A stretch of 64,000 nt of DNA from UBA6183 sp943372215 (GTDB lineage: Bacteria > Bacteroidota > Bacteroidia > UKL13-3): assembly GCA_943372215.1 (NCBI GenBank), contig CALRXU020000005.1, forward strand, positions 124,001 through 188,000. The letters run 5' to 3'. Shown here in pieces: positions 1 to 7,517 of this stretch. Numbering within the stretch: the first letter of the stretch is position 1; each line of letters begins with the position of its first letter. The notes beneath the pieces were generated by a model. That model did no database searches. It was not told the origin of the DNA and saw only the letters and a list, made by a program, of their open reading frames with translations. Made by a program: the position numbers and the translations under genes.

Positions 1-537
1 CATCCGTTCATTCAACAAATGAACGTGTTCTAATACATGCCACTGGGTAATTACGTCAAAGCTGGCAGGCTCAAGCGAATCCAAATCACTTTCTCTTTTC
101 ACTTCGTATCCGAAAGTTTTTTTCACATATTCAACAGCCTCTTCACTTACATCCACGCCAACAGCATTAAATGTTCCGTCTTTTATTGTCCCATCTAAAA
201 AGTAACCTAGCCCGCAACCCAAATCCATTAATTTACCGCTGGTGTGGTAAGTTTTAATATGCTTTAGCTTTTGTGTGATGCTATAGTTCCTTACCCAATC
301 GTATACACGGTACATAAAGCTGAAGTCTTTTTTGCTACCTGCGTGCGATACATAACGGCTGCTTTGGTAATAAGGTCCAATTTCTTCCATGGCTGGCCTT
401 GGATTGGTAAATAAAAAGGAGCAGTTTCCACAACGGTATAAATCAAACGAGTGTCCGGTAGCTACAAAATCAGTACAAGTGATTTCTTTATGAAGTGTAG
501 TATGGCCACAAACAAGGCAATTGTTGAGGTTTTCCAT
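1..537 (-). CDS. Class I SAM-dependent methyltransferase, 3' end outside window
   Basis: The first 179 codons of a gene that runs off the left edge. The N-terminus carries a zinc-ribbon-like pair, CLVC near residues 7-10 and CGNC near 37-40. A Rossmann methyltransferase core follows, with motif I LDLGCGLGYF near residues 103-112, the acidic residue ending strand 2 in AVGVDVS, and WHVLEHVH as the post-motif region. This zinc-ribbon plus Methyltransf layout is common in small-molecule or sugar methyltransferases of surface glycan pathways; the substrate cannot be told. The ATG at 535-537 is the only good start and 60 bp separate it from mnmG upstream. The fold is seen directly; the role is inferred from the family. 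Confidence 0.85.
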   Translation of the reverse strand, partial: MENLNNCLVCGHTTLHKEITCTDFVATGHSFDLYRCGNCSFLFTNPRPAMEEIGPYYQSSRYVSHAGSKKDFSFMYRVYDWVRNYSITQKLKHIKTYHTSGKLMDLGCGLGYFLDGTIKDGTFNAVGVDVSEEAVEYVKKTFGYEVKRESDLDSLEPASFDVITQWHVLEHVHLLNERM

Positions 538-597
538 TAAGGCAAATAAAATAAAAATAAGTCGGTTATTGGTAAGGTTGCTATAAGGTTTTACGAA

Positions 598-2463
598 CTA
601 TCTTCCTAAGTGAACCATAAGCACACTTACATCAGCTGGGGATATTCCACTAATTCTAGAAGCCTGACCAAGTGTTTTAGGGCGCTGTTTAATTAGTTTT
701 TCTCTTGCTTCCATAGATATCGAACGCACAGTGCTAAAGTCAAACTGATCATGTATGCGAACATCTTCTAGGCGGTTCATTTTTTCTACAACTTGCTTTT
801 CTTTTTCAAGATACCCTTCATATTTCATTAGAATTTCTGCTTGCAAAAGTGCTTCAGCATCAACGTCAGCTAAAAATGTTCGCACTGGCTCTAAGGCATG
901 GGTGATGTCTTTAAGTTCAACCTGAGGGCGGCTTAGAATTTGGTCTAATTTATAGTTCTGTGCAATAAGAGATGTACCCAACTCTTCCAATAACGGGTTA
1001 ATCTCTGTTGGTGTAACAGAAGTCTTTTTAAAATACCGAATAACTTCTTCTGTATCAGTTACTTTATCTTGCGTTTGTTTAAGTTGCTCATCACTTGCAA
1101 GTCCAAGCTCATGGCCACGCTCTGTTAAACGGATGTCTGCATTATCTTGGCGTAATAAAATTCTGTATTCGGCACGGGAAGTAAACATTCTATAGGGCTC
1201 ATCAGTTCCTTTATTAACCAAGTCGTCAATAAGCACTCCAATATACGCTTCACTCCTCTTTAGTATAAAAGCCTCTTTCTCATGAATACTTTGGTGCGCA
1301 TTAATCCCAGCAATCAATCCTTGGCAAGCCGCTTCCTCATAGCCAGTGGTACCATTAATTTGGCCGGCAAAAAACAGGTTGTTTATCAGGTGTGTTTCTA
1401 ATGAAAGCTTCAATTGGGTGGGTGGAAAATAATCATACTCAATGGCATACCCAGGTCTAAATATCTTGGCTTGTTCAAAACCAGGTATTTCTCGTATGGC
1501 TTTAAACTGGATATGGTCAGGTAAAGATGTAGAGAAACCATTCACGTAAATTTCTACAGTGTTCCAACCTTCTGGCTCAACAAATATTTGGTGACGTTCC
1601 CTTTCTGCAAAACGATTAATTTTATCCTCAATACTTGGGCAGTAGCGAGGACCTAATCCTTGAATTCTTCCTGCATACATAGGTGACTCATCAAAGCCGG
1701 TTCTTAAAATGTCATGAACCGCTTCGTTGGTGTAGGTTATCCAACAAGGGCGCTGGTTTTTAACGGGCGATGTTTTTTTGCTGTAAGAGAACTTAGATGG
1801 AAACTCATCCCCGTCTTGTTTCTCCATTTTAGTATAATCTAAACTTCTGCCATCCACGCGCGGTGGTGTGCCCGTCTTCATTCTTCCACTTTCAAAACCG
1901 AGCCTGATAAGTTGTTCCGTTATACCCGTTGCGGCACTTTCGCTAATACGTCCTCCACCAAATTGTTTGGTTCCAATATGGATAATCCCATTTAAGAATG
2001 TACCATTGGTTAGCACAACCGATTTTGACTTAATCGTCTGACCCATGCCTGTAATTACTCCACACACCCTTCCGTTTTCAACAATAATCTCTTTCACCAT
2101 ATCTTGCCAGAAATCAACTAGGGGAGTTTGCTCCAGCATTTCTCTCCAATATTGAGAAAACATCATCCTGTCGTTTTGTGCACGAGGACTCCACATGGCT
2201 GGTCCCTTGCTCAGGTTTAGCATTCTAAATTGGATAGTGCTTCTATCTGTTACAATTCCAGAGTAACCTCCTAAGGCGTCAATTTCTCGCACAATCTGAC
2301 CTTTAGCTACCCCACCCATAGCTGGATTGCAGCTCATTTGGGCAATTTTATTCATATCCATGGTGATGAGCAATACTCGGGAACCAAGGTTTGCAGCAGC
2401 AGCAGCCGCCTCACATCCGGCATGGCCAGCACCTACAACAATTACATCGTATTCGTTAAACAT
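598..2463 (-). CDS. mnmG: tRNA uridine-5-carboxymethylaminomethyl(34) synthesis enzyme MnmG (GidA)
   Basis: FAD-dependent enzyme that works with MnmE to put the (carboxymethyl)aminomethyl group on wobble U34 of certain tRNAs, in the cytoplasm. The 621-residue length is normal. The N-terminal dinucleotide-binding loop GAGHAGCEAA lies at residues 11-20, and CNPAMGGVAKG and GYEEAACQGL motifs of the family are present, as is the C-terminal helical domain that contacts MnmE and tRNA. mnmG (gidA) is often an origin-proximal gene, which fits the parS-like site 26 bp upstream of its start codon. ybeY lies directly upstream on the same strand, so the two may be co-transcribed. Confidence 0.97.
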   Translation of the reverse strand: MFNEYDVIVVGAGHAGCEAAAAAANLGSRVLLITMDMNKIAQMSCNPAMGGVAKGQIVREIDALGGYSGIVTDRSTIQFRMLNLSKGPAMWSPRAQNDRMMFSQYWREMLEQTPLVDFWQDMVKEIIVENGRVCGVITGMGQTIKSKSVVLTNGTFLNGIIHIGTKQFGGGRISESAATGITEQLIRLGFESGRMKTGTPPRVDGRSLDYTKMEKQDGDEFPSKFSYSKKTSPVKNQRPCWITYTNEAVHDILRTGFDESPMYAGRIQGLGPRYCPSIEDKINRFAERERHQIFVEPEGWNTVEIYVNGFSTSLPDHIQFKAIREIPGFEQAKIFRPGYAIEYDYFPPTQLKLSLETHLINNLFFAGQINGTTGYEEAACQGLIAGINAHQSIHEKEAFILKRSEAYIGVLIDDLVNKGTDEPYRMFTSRAEYRILLRQDNADIRLTERGHELGLASDEQLKQTQDKVTDTEEVIRYFKKTSVTPTEINPLLEELGTSLIAQNYKLDQILSRPQVELKDITHALEPVRTFLADVDAEALLQAEILMKYEGYLEKEKQVVEKMNRLEDVRIHDQFDFSTVRSISMEAREKLIKQRPKTLGQASRISGISPADVSVLMVHLGR

Positions 2464-2488
2464 TTGAAAATCAGTTATTTATATACTT

Positions 2489-2504
2489 TGTTTCACGTGA
2501 AACG
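2489..2504 (+). other. parS-like ParB-binding site 1
   Basis: TGTTTCACGTGAAACG lies in the 48-bp gap between mnmG and ybeY. It matches 15 of 16 positions of the general bacterial parS consensus TGTTNCACGTGAAACA and contains the full 14-bp palindrome GTTTCACGTGAAAC. It is the best of four such sites within 2.9 kb. Confidence 0.8.
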
Positions 2505-2511
2505 GGTCTTA

Positions 2512-2979
2512 TCATCCCTGTTGTGAACCAAGCAAAGATAGGTAATAGTCTTCTTTCTCCCGCATGGTTGTTGCTTCTTTCTTTGTTTTGTCTTTGTATC
2601 CACAAAGGTGTAGTATCCCATGAACAAGCACACGGTGTAATTCGTTTGTATATGTTGTTTGCTGGGTTTTAGCGTTTTCTTTAACACGCTCTGTACTGAT
2701 GTAAATATCACCGATAATATAGTTGCTTTCGTTTAAATCAAAGGTGATGATGTCGGTGTAAAAATCGTGGTTCAGGTGTTGCTTGTTTATTTCTAATAGG
2801 GTGTTATCTGAGCAAAAGTTGTAGCTAATCTCCCCCAGGAAGAACCCCTCTTTTTTTATTGTTGCGTTGACCCATTTGCGCAAAGCGGTTTTATGCTTAA
2901 CAACAGTTGTTGAATCGATGTTGTTAAAGTGTATCTCACCTGAGTAGGGTAACAATTCCATTCTTGCTTTGTTTTTCAT
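2512..2979 (-). CDS. ybeY: Endoribonuclease YbeY (rRNA maturation)
   Basis: Single-strand-specific zinc endoribonuclease family involved in 16S rRNA 3' end maturation and ribosome quality control. The signature at residues 120-130 reads HGILHLCGYKD. The first two zinc ligands (H120, H124) are kept, while the third, His in the Escherichia coli enzyme, is Asp130 here. I recall the same change in other Bacteroidota, so it need not mean loss of activity. Length (155 aa) is normal. The first ATG overlaps the 3' end of the upstream gene by 44 bp; the ATG at 2961 (MELLPYSG) would shorten the overlap to 26 bp and is equally plausible. Confidence 0.92.
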   Translation of the reverse strand: MKNKARMELLPYSGEIHFNNIDSTTVVKHKTALRKWVNATIKKEGFFLGEISYNFCSDNTLLEINKQHLNHDFYTDIITFDLNESNYIIGDIYISTERVKENAKTQQTTYTNELHRVLVHGILHLCGYKDKTKKEATTMREKEDYYLSLLGSQQG

Positions 2980-4681
2980 TTTCCGAGCTTATGATTTCTA
3001 AATTGTAATGATATACCCCTGATGAGCAAAGTTGCCCTGATGAGTCTAATCCATCCCATCCGTTTCCGATAACACCGGCATAAACCTCTTGCCCCCATCG
3101 GTTATAAATGGTAAGGGTAGATTTGTTGTAGTCTATGGAACTGCCTTCTGGTCTAAAACGATTGTTGATGCCATCCGGAACAAACGCATTAGGCACGAAA
3201 ACCAGAAAGCTGGTAGATAAACAAAGCATGTTTGATCGTGCTTTATTTCCTATAGCATTAACAAGTTGTATTGCTTCTATGAAATAACATACTCCCTCGT
3301 TCTTAATATCCTCTACTATTTGCGAGTCCTTTATTAAGGTATCGGTTGTTGATACCCATTGGGATAGTTGAAAAACACCATCGGCACCTGTTCCACGTGA
3401 AATTTGGTATTTCTCTACTCCCGTGTTCCACGTGAAATAAGGATTCCAAACCAAGCTTCTTTTGCCTGAATCATCGGTTCCGGCCAGTACAATATTTGTT
3501 GAGGTGTCACCGTAAAAGAATGCATTGTTGCAATAATCTTTCGCTGCGGTAACAAAGTAAAACTGTTGTTTGTCTTTTTGCGATAAAGGAATGGTACGAT
3601 CAATATCGGAGGATGTTAGGTTTAATGTTTCAATTAGATTGAAGTTGGTGTCGTAAACATATATGATATAGCCAGAAACATCATTGTTTGTTTCAGCAGA
3701 AAAGCTCAAACTAAGGTTGTCTGATACTGGGGTTTGAGAAGATATAAAGTTGATAGAAATGTAGGTGGGGTCTTTTCTAAGGGCAGTTGTGAATTGAATT
3801 TTATTGGATGAGCTTGTAATGCCTATTGCACTGTCTTTAATAGCGCGAACAAAAAGCTCATAGTTGATGCCAGAGCTATACTTGCCTATGTAAGTGTTAA
3901 TGGAGCCAGTTACTGAATCAATAAGTATAAAAGGCCCCGTGCCTGATTTTCTGAAAATGTAATATTGTTTTATGTTTTTCCATCCAACATAATGCGACCA
4001 AGAGAGGCGATACTCCCTCTTACAAGTATCAATAGAATTCTGAAGAAAAATGGTACTATGTCTACTAAGCCCTAAAAGGGACGGATTGCCGCAGCTGTCT
4101 GTAGTATAAATATCATAAGATAAAACCCCAGAAGAGGGGTTGTTTATGGCATCTGTAAAAAAGGTGTCCTTAATTCCGGCTGGAGTTAGCGAGGTGTAGG
4201 TGCTAGTGAAACGGAAAACAAAATACCGGTTAAAATCAACAGATTTATTGGATGGCCAACCAATATGAACCTGATTGGTTACAACATCAACACTAACTGA
4301 GTCAAAAAACGTTTGTTCTGTAGCCGTCTCGTCAATTCTTAATGTATCGCTATAATAGTTAAAAATAGGCCCACAAGAATCCCTTCTTTCAATAAAGTAA
4401 TACCAGTTTGGACTTCCAGGGCCGTTATTTGCATTAACATGAATGTAATTGTCTGTGGAGATGTTTTTAACTGTATCAATAAAAATGTAGGTGCCGGAGT
4501 TTCCGTTTCTACCCCATATTAAGTAGAACTTAAAGTCAGCGCAAGAAAAGTTCGGGTTTGACCAGAATAAGTTGTTGTCATTTGCATTGATACAAACCCG
4601 TCTTAAGATTGGTGTCTGCGCAAAGCTGTTTTGGCAGATGAAAGTAAAGATAAAAAGGAGTATGGTAATTAACCTCCGCAT
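2936..4681 (-). CDS. Secreted protein with gliding/T9SS type B C-terminal domain (CHU_C)
   Basis: 581-residue exported protein. A signal peptide ends near residue 22 (NSFAQ). The middle is built of repeated beta-rich segments that resemble fibronectin type III modules. The last ~85 residues form the gliding-motility-associated C-terminal domain: FVPNAFVPDG, then LTIYNRWGQEVY and NGWDG, ending in the GVYHY strand. That domain is the secretion signal of the type IX system in Bacteroidota, so the product is probably delivered to the cell surface or medium. Its biochemical role is unknown. The start overlaps the upstream M16 gene by 13 bp and the end overlaps ybeY, so it sits in a packed operon. 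Two parS-like sites lie inside it. Confidence 0.88.
   Translation of the reverse strand: MRRLITILLFIFTFICQNSFAQTPILRRVCINANDNNLFWSNPNFSCADFKFYLIWGRNGNSGTYIFIDTVKNISTDNYIHVNANNGPGSPNWYYFIERRDSCGPIFNYYSDTLRIDETATEQTFFDSVSVDVVTNQVHIGWPSNKSVDFNRYFVFRFTSTYTSLTPAGIKDTFFTDAINNPSSGVLSYDIYTTDSCGNPSLLGLSRHSTIFLQNSIDTCKREYRLSWSHYVGWKNIKQYYIFRKSGTGPFILIDSVTGSINTYIGKYSSGINYELFVRAIKDSAIGITSSSNKIQFTTALRKDPTYISINFISSQTPVSDNLSLSFSAETNNDVSGYIIYVYDTNFNLIETLNLTSSDIDRTIPLSQKDKQQFYFVTAAKDYCNNAFFYGDTSTNIVLAGTDDSGKRSLVWNPYFTWNTGVEKYQISRGTGADGVFQLSQWVSTTDTLIKDSQIVEDIKNEGVCYFIEAIQLVNAIGNKARSNMLCLSTSFLVFVPNAFVPDGINNRFRPEGSSIDYNKSTLTIYNRWGQEVYAGVIGNGWDGLDSSGQLCSSGVYHYNLEIISSENEKQSKNGIVTLLR
3389..3404 (+). other. parS-like ParB-binding site 2 (inside CDS)
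   Basis: TGTTCCACGTGAAATT, 14 of 16 matches to TGTTNCACGTGAAACA. It lies inside the CHU_C protein gene, where the complementary strand is read as Ile-Ser-Arg-Gly-Thr. Confidence 0.65.
3424..3439 (+). other. parS-like ParB-binding site 3 (inside CDS)
   Basis: TGTTCCACGTGAAATA, 15 of 16 matches to the parS consensus, starting 35 bp after site 2 starts and in the same orientation. The coding strand is read in another frame than at site 2 (Phe-Thr-Trp-Asn), so the DNA word, not the peptide, is what repeats. Confidence 0.7.
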
Positions 4682-5940
4682 ACTACTTCAACGAGACTAT
4701 TCCTGTTTAAGTATAGGTTGCAGATATCTCTTAACTCCTGAGCAGTGGTGTCTTTAATGATGGCAAAAAGCTCAGGATAATAATCCATGGAAAGACCGTA
4801 ATCTAATAATAAGCGATTCCGATCCATAATGGTAAATGGCCCATCTATGCTCCTTAAAATAGAACCAAGAAAATAGTTTTTAGCGGTGAGCAATTCTTGT
4901 TCAGGGATGAGGTCGGTATTAAGCCTGTCAATTTCTAACGAAATTTCAGATAAGGCCAAATCAGCTTTTTTGGTGTTTACGTCTGCCTCTATATAAAAGC
5001 ACCCATCATCTAAATAAGACTCCAATGAGGAGTGTATGCCATAAGTTAAACCCTTATCCTCGCGGATATTTTTCATTAATCGAGAGCCAAAATATCCTCC
5101 TAAAATGAGGTTTAGCAATTGCATTTTTCGGTAATCTTGGTGTTTTCTATTAAACAACTTTTTACCCAAACGCAAGGTGGCTTGTACTGATTTTTCTTTT
5201 TTGATATAACGATTCTGTGCTACAACACCACTTGCATGGTAGCCCTCAAAACTTTCATCTGCTTTAAATCCATCACTAAAGGCCTTTATGGTGCTTAGTG
5301 TTGGGGTGTCCACATCCCCGGAGATGGTGATGTATTTAAGGCTATTTTGGTAGCAATCTTGGTAAAAACCAATAAGTGTTTCACGTGAAATTAAATCATA
5401 ATCGCCTGATTCTGAGAATGATGAGATTGGACTTGCGTTCCCAAAAATCTCTTTGTAGAAACCCTTTCGGCACAAATAGGAAGTTTTCTCCTGTTGTACT
5501 TTTAAGCGCTGTTTGTTGTTTTTTGTAAATATAGCAAGCTCATTATCAGGAAATTCCGCGTTTTTAACCACATCAGAAACTATGTCAAGGCATTTAACCA
5601 GGTGTTTTTTAAGACAAAACAGCGTGATTTGGCTATCGTCAACTGCACAGCGGGTTTGTAAATAGGAGCCATAAAAATCAAGCCCATCTGCAATGTCTTG
5701 CGCGGTTCTAGTTGTTGTGCCCTCTTGTATCAGGTTATTGGTTGCTGCTGCTATAAGCAGTTGTTTCTGGCGATTGATTCCAGCATTAAACACCAATTCC
5801 ACACGTAAAATTTCTTCGGTTGATCCAGCAACCCAGTGAATGGGTATACCAGTAGCGCCAATTTCTTTTTGTGCAATGGGTAAAGATATATTTACAATGT
5901 CTGTTGTAGCAGGAGCCACAGAACGGTTTAATGATGTCAT
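4669..5940 (-). CDS. M16 family peptidase-like protein, non-catalytic partner
   Basis: Second gene of an M16 (pitrilysin/insulinase clan) pair. The 423-residue protein has the M16 N-terminal and C-terminal domains (RVELVFNAGIN early, GGYFGSRLMKNIRE with the R/Y-type region late) but no HxxEH zinc motif where it is expected. In two-subunit M16 peptidases one chain is catalytic and the other supplies a substrate-binding half, which is the likely arrangement with the gene just upstream. The start chosen is ATG at 5940, because it overlaps the upstream stop as ATGA; a longer reading frame to 5997 would need a deep overlap. One parS-like site lies inside the gene. Substrate unknown; periplasmic or cytoplasmic location is not clear, as no signal peptide is seen. 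Confidence 0.9.
   Translation of the reverse strand: MTSLNRSVAPATTDIVNISLPIAQKEIGATGIPIHWVAGSTEEILRVELVFNAGINRQKQLLIAAATNNLIQEGTTTRTAQDIADGLDFYGSYLQTRCAVDDSQITLFCLKKHLVKCLDIVSDVVKNAEFPDNELAIFTKNNKQRLKVQQEKTSYLCRKGFYKEIFGNASPISSFSESGDYDLISRETLIGFYQDCYQNSLKYITISGDVDTPTLSTIKAFSDGFKADESFEGYHASGVVAQNRYIKKEKSVQATLRLGKKLFNRKHQDYRKMQLLNLILGGYFGSRLMKNIREDKGLTYGIHSSLESYLDDGCFYIEADVNTKKADLALSEISLEIDRLNTDLIPEQELLTAKNYFLGSILRSIDGPFTIMDRNRLLLDYGLSMDYYPELFAIIKDTTAQELRDICNLYLNRNSLVEVVCGG
5377..5392 (+). other. parS-like ParB-binding site 4 (inside CDS)
   Basis: TGTTTCACGTGAAATT, 14 of 16 matches to TGTTNCACGTGAAACA, in the same orientation as the other three sites. It lies inside the second M16 gene, read as Ile-Ser-Arg-Glu-Thr. 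Confidence 0.65.
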
Positions 5941-7175
5941 TTTTTGGCGTGATAATATAAAATGTTGCAATTCCCAGGCTGGAGGTACTTGGCGCAAACC
6001 TCCTGAACTTGTTTTGACGTAACACTTAAATAATGTGCCGCCTCTGCATTTACCAGCTCTGTTTCACCATAATAACTGGCATAGGCAAGTTTCATTGCTT
6101 TGTTCAGTACCCCTAAATCGTTAAAGCGAATATTGGTTTCAGCCTTGTTTTTTACCTTTTCGAGTTCCTCTTCTGAAACCCCGTTCAAACTTAAATCGCT
6201 AATTAATTGTTCAATGGCTTTTTCTGCCATATCGTGCGTAACCCCTTTGTTTAGTTTACCTTCAAAAATGATTAATCCTGGTTCAAAATCTCCACTTTGG
6301 TAACAATCTATTTCGCTAAAAAGTGGATTTTTCTTCAGTAGTTGCTGGTACAAGCGTGACGATTTTCCGCTTCCAAGGATATCTGTTAAAAGATCAGAAG
6401 CATAATAATCTGGGTGCAAACGTTCGCAGATATGGTAACCCATTACAATCATGTCCAGGGGAACATCGTTATAAACGTCCAATTTTCTTTTCTCGCTTTG
6501 AGCCGGTTCTTGGCCATACTTTCTGCGCTCAACGTTTCGGGCGGGTATAGGACCAAACCATTTTTCTGAAAGTTCTTTCGTTTTTTCAAGGGTGATATTT
6601 CCACTCACAACCAATATGGCGTTGTTTGGCGCATAAAAGTTAAAAAAGAAATTCTTGACATCGTCCATTGTAGCGTTTTCAATATGAGAAAAGTCTTTTC
6701 CAATGGTTGGCCAAAGGTAAGGGTGCACTTGATAAGCCAAAGGAAGCAATTTCAGCCACACATCGCCATAGGGCTGGTTTATATATCGTTCCTTAAACTC
6801 CTCAATTACCACACTTTTTTGTACATCAAGCACTTTAGGATTAAAGTTAAGACTCAACATCCGATCGCTTTCAATCCAAAAGCCCGTTTCAATATTGTTG
6901 GCTGGCAGGGTAATGTAATAATTGGTAATGTCATTGCTGGTAAAGGCGTTATTTTCTCCACCAGCTAGTTGAAGCACCGAGTCAAACTCTTCCACATTTT
7001 CAGATCCCCCGAACATGAGGTGTTCAAATAGATGAGCAAATCCAGTTTTTTCCGGATCCTCATCTTTGGAGCCAACCTTGTAAAGAATATTCAATACACA
7101 AAGTTTTGATGAGTCATCCTGATGGTGGATAACCGTTAGCCCATTGGATAGATTAAATTGAGAATAATGGATCAA
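5937..7175 (-). CDS. M16 family zinc peptidase, catalytic subunit
   Basis: Metallopeptidase of the M16 family. The inverted zinc motif HLFEH lies at residues 48-52 (counting from the start used here) and the downstream acidic ligand region VVIEEFKERY is present. The N-terminal strand FNLSNGLTVIHH is typical of the family. A reading frame opens at GTG 7205, but that codon lies inside a TAnnTTTG promoter box (7205-7212), so translation more likely begins at TTG 7175. No signal peptide is seen with this start. The stop overlaps the start of the non-catalytic M16 gene by 4 bp (ATGA), implying coupled translation and a heterodimer. Confidence 0.9.
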   Translation of the reverse strand: MIHYSQFNLSNGLTVIHHQDDSSKLCVLNILYKVGSKDEDPEKTGFAHLFEHLMFGGSENVEEFDSVLQLAGGENNAFTSNDITNYYITLPANNIETGFWIESDRMLSLNFNPKVLDVQKSVVIEEFKERYINQPYGDVWLKLLPLAYQVHPYLWPTIGKDFSHIENATMDDVKNFFFNFYAPNNAILVVSGNITLEKTKELSEKWFGPIPARNVERRKYGQEPAQSEKRKLDVYNDVPLDMIVMGYHICERLHPDYYASDLLTDILGSGKSSRLYQQLLKKNPLFSEIDCYQSGDFEPGLIIFEGKLNKGVTHDMAEKAIEQLISDLSLNGVSEEELEKVKNKAETNIRFNDLGVLNKAMKLAYASYYGETELVNAEAAHYLSVTSKQVQEVCAKYLQPGNCNILYYHAKK

Positions 7176-7204
7176 AATTGAAGTAATTAGTACAGTATAA
7201 AACA

Positions 7205-7212
7205 CAAAATTA
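7205..7212 (-). promoter_or_regulatory. Promoter -7 box for the M16 operon
   Basis: On the minus strand this reads TAATTTTG, a match to the Bacteroidota -7 element TAnnTTTG. No TTTG or TTG is seen at the usual distance upstream. It argues that the GTG at 7205 is not the start codon. Confidence 0.5.
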
Positions 7213-7517
7213 GCGTTTAAATGCGTTTTACGGGCTCTTTTCGCCTAAGATGACCCAACACTTTGCTCACACAGAGATGTTTTATTAGACAGCACGTAAT
7301 TAATGGCATGTTTATATGCACAAAATCAGCAAATTATGAATTTTGCTCATGAAAATCCCACTTTATGTACAAACTATTGGCTTGCCAATAAAACAATGTT
7401 GTAGTAAAAAACAAGGAGTTCACTCTTTGCTAAAAAATACAATTAATTGGATTATTGAATAATGCGAAAAGATGTTGAAAATTAAACGATACCTTTGCGG
7501 TAATAATAAATAGTAAA
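7206..7517. other. 312-bp divergent intergenic region
   Basis: The only gap longer than 300 bp, between divergent operons. It holds the outward promoter boxes at 7205-7212 (minus) and 7490-7497 (plus), a short hairpin TATTGG-CTTG-CCAATA at 7375-7390, and AT-rich sequence. No ORF, tRNA or clear DnaA-box cluster is seen. Confidence 0.6.
7490..7497 (+). promoter_or_regulatory. Promoter -7 box for the pseudouridine synthase gene
   Basis: TACCTTTG fits TAnnTTTG and ends 20 bp before the ATG at 7518. No good TTG box lies at the standard distance. Confidence 0.5.

Noticed and set aside
7375..7390. Hairpin TATTGG-CTTG-CCAATA
   Set aside because: Six-base stem without a T-tract in a region between divergent promoters; too weak to call a terminator or attachment site.
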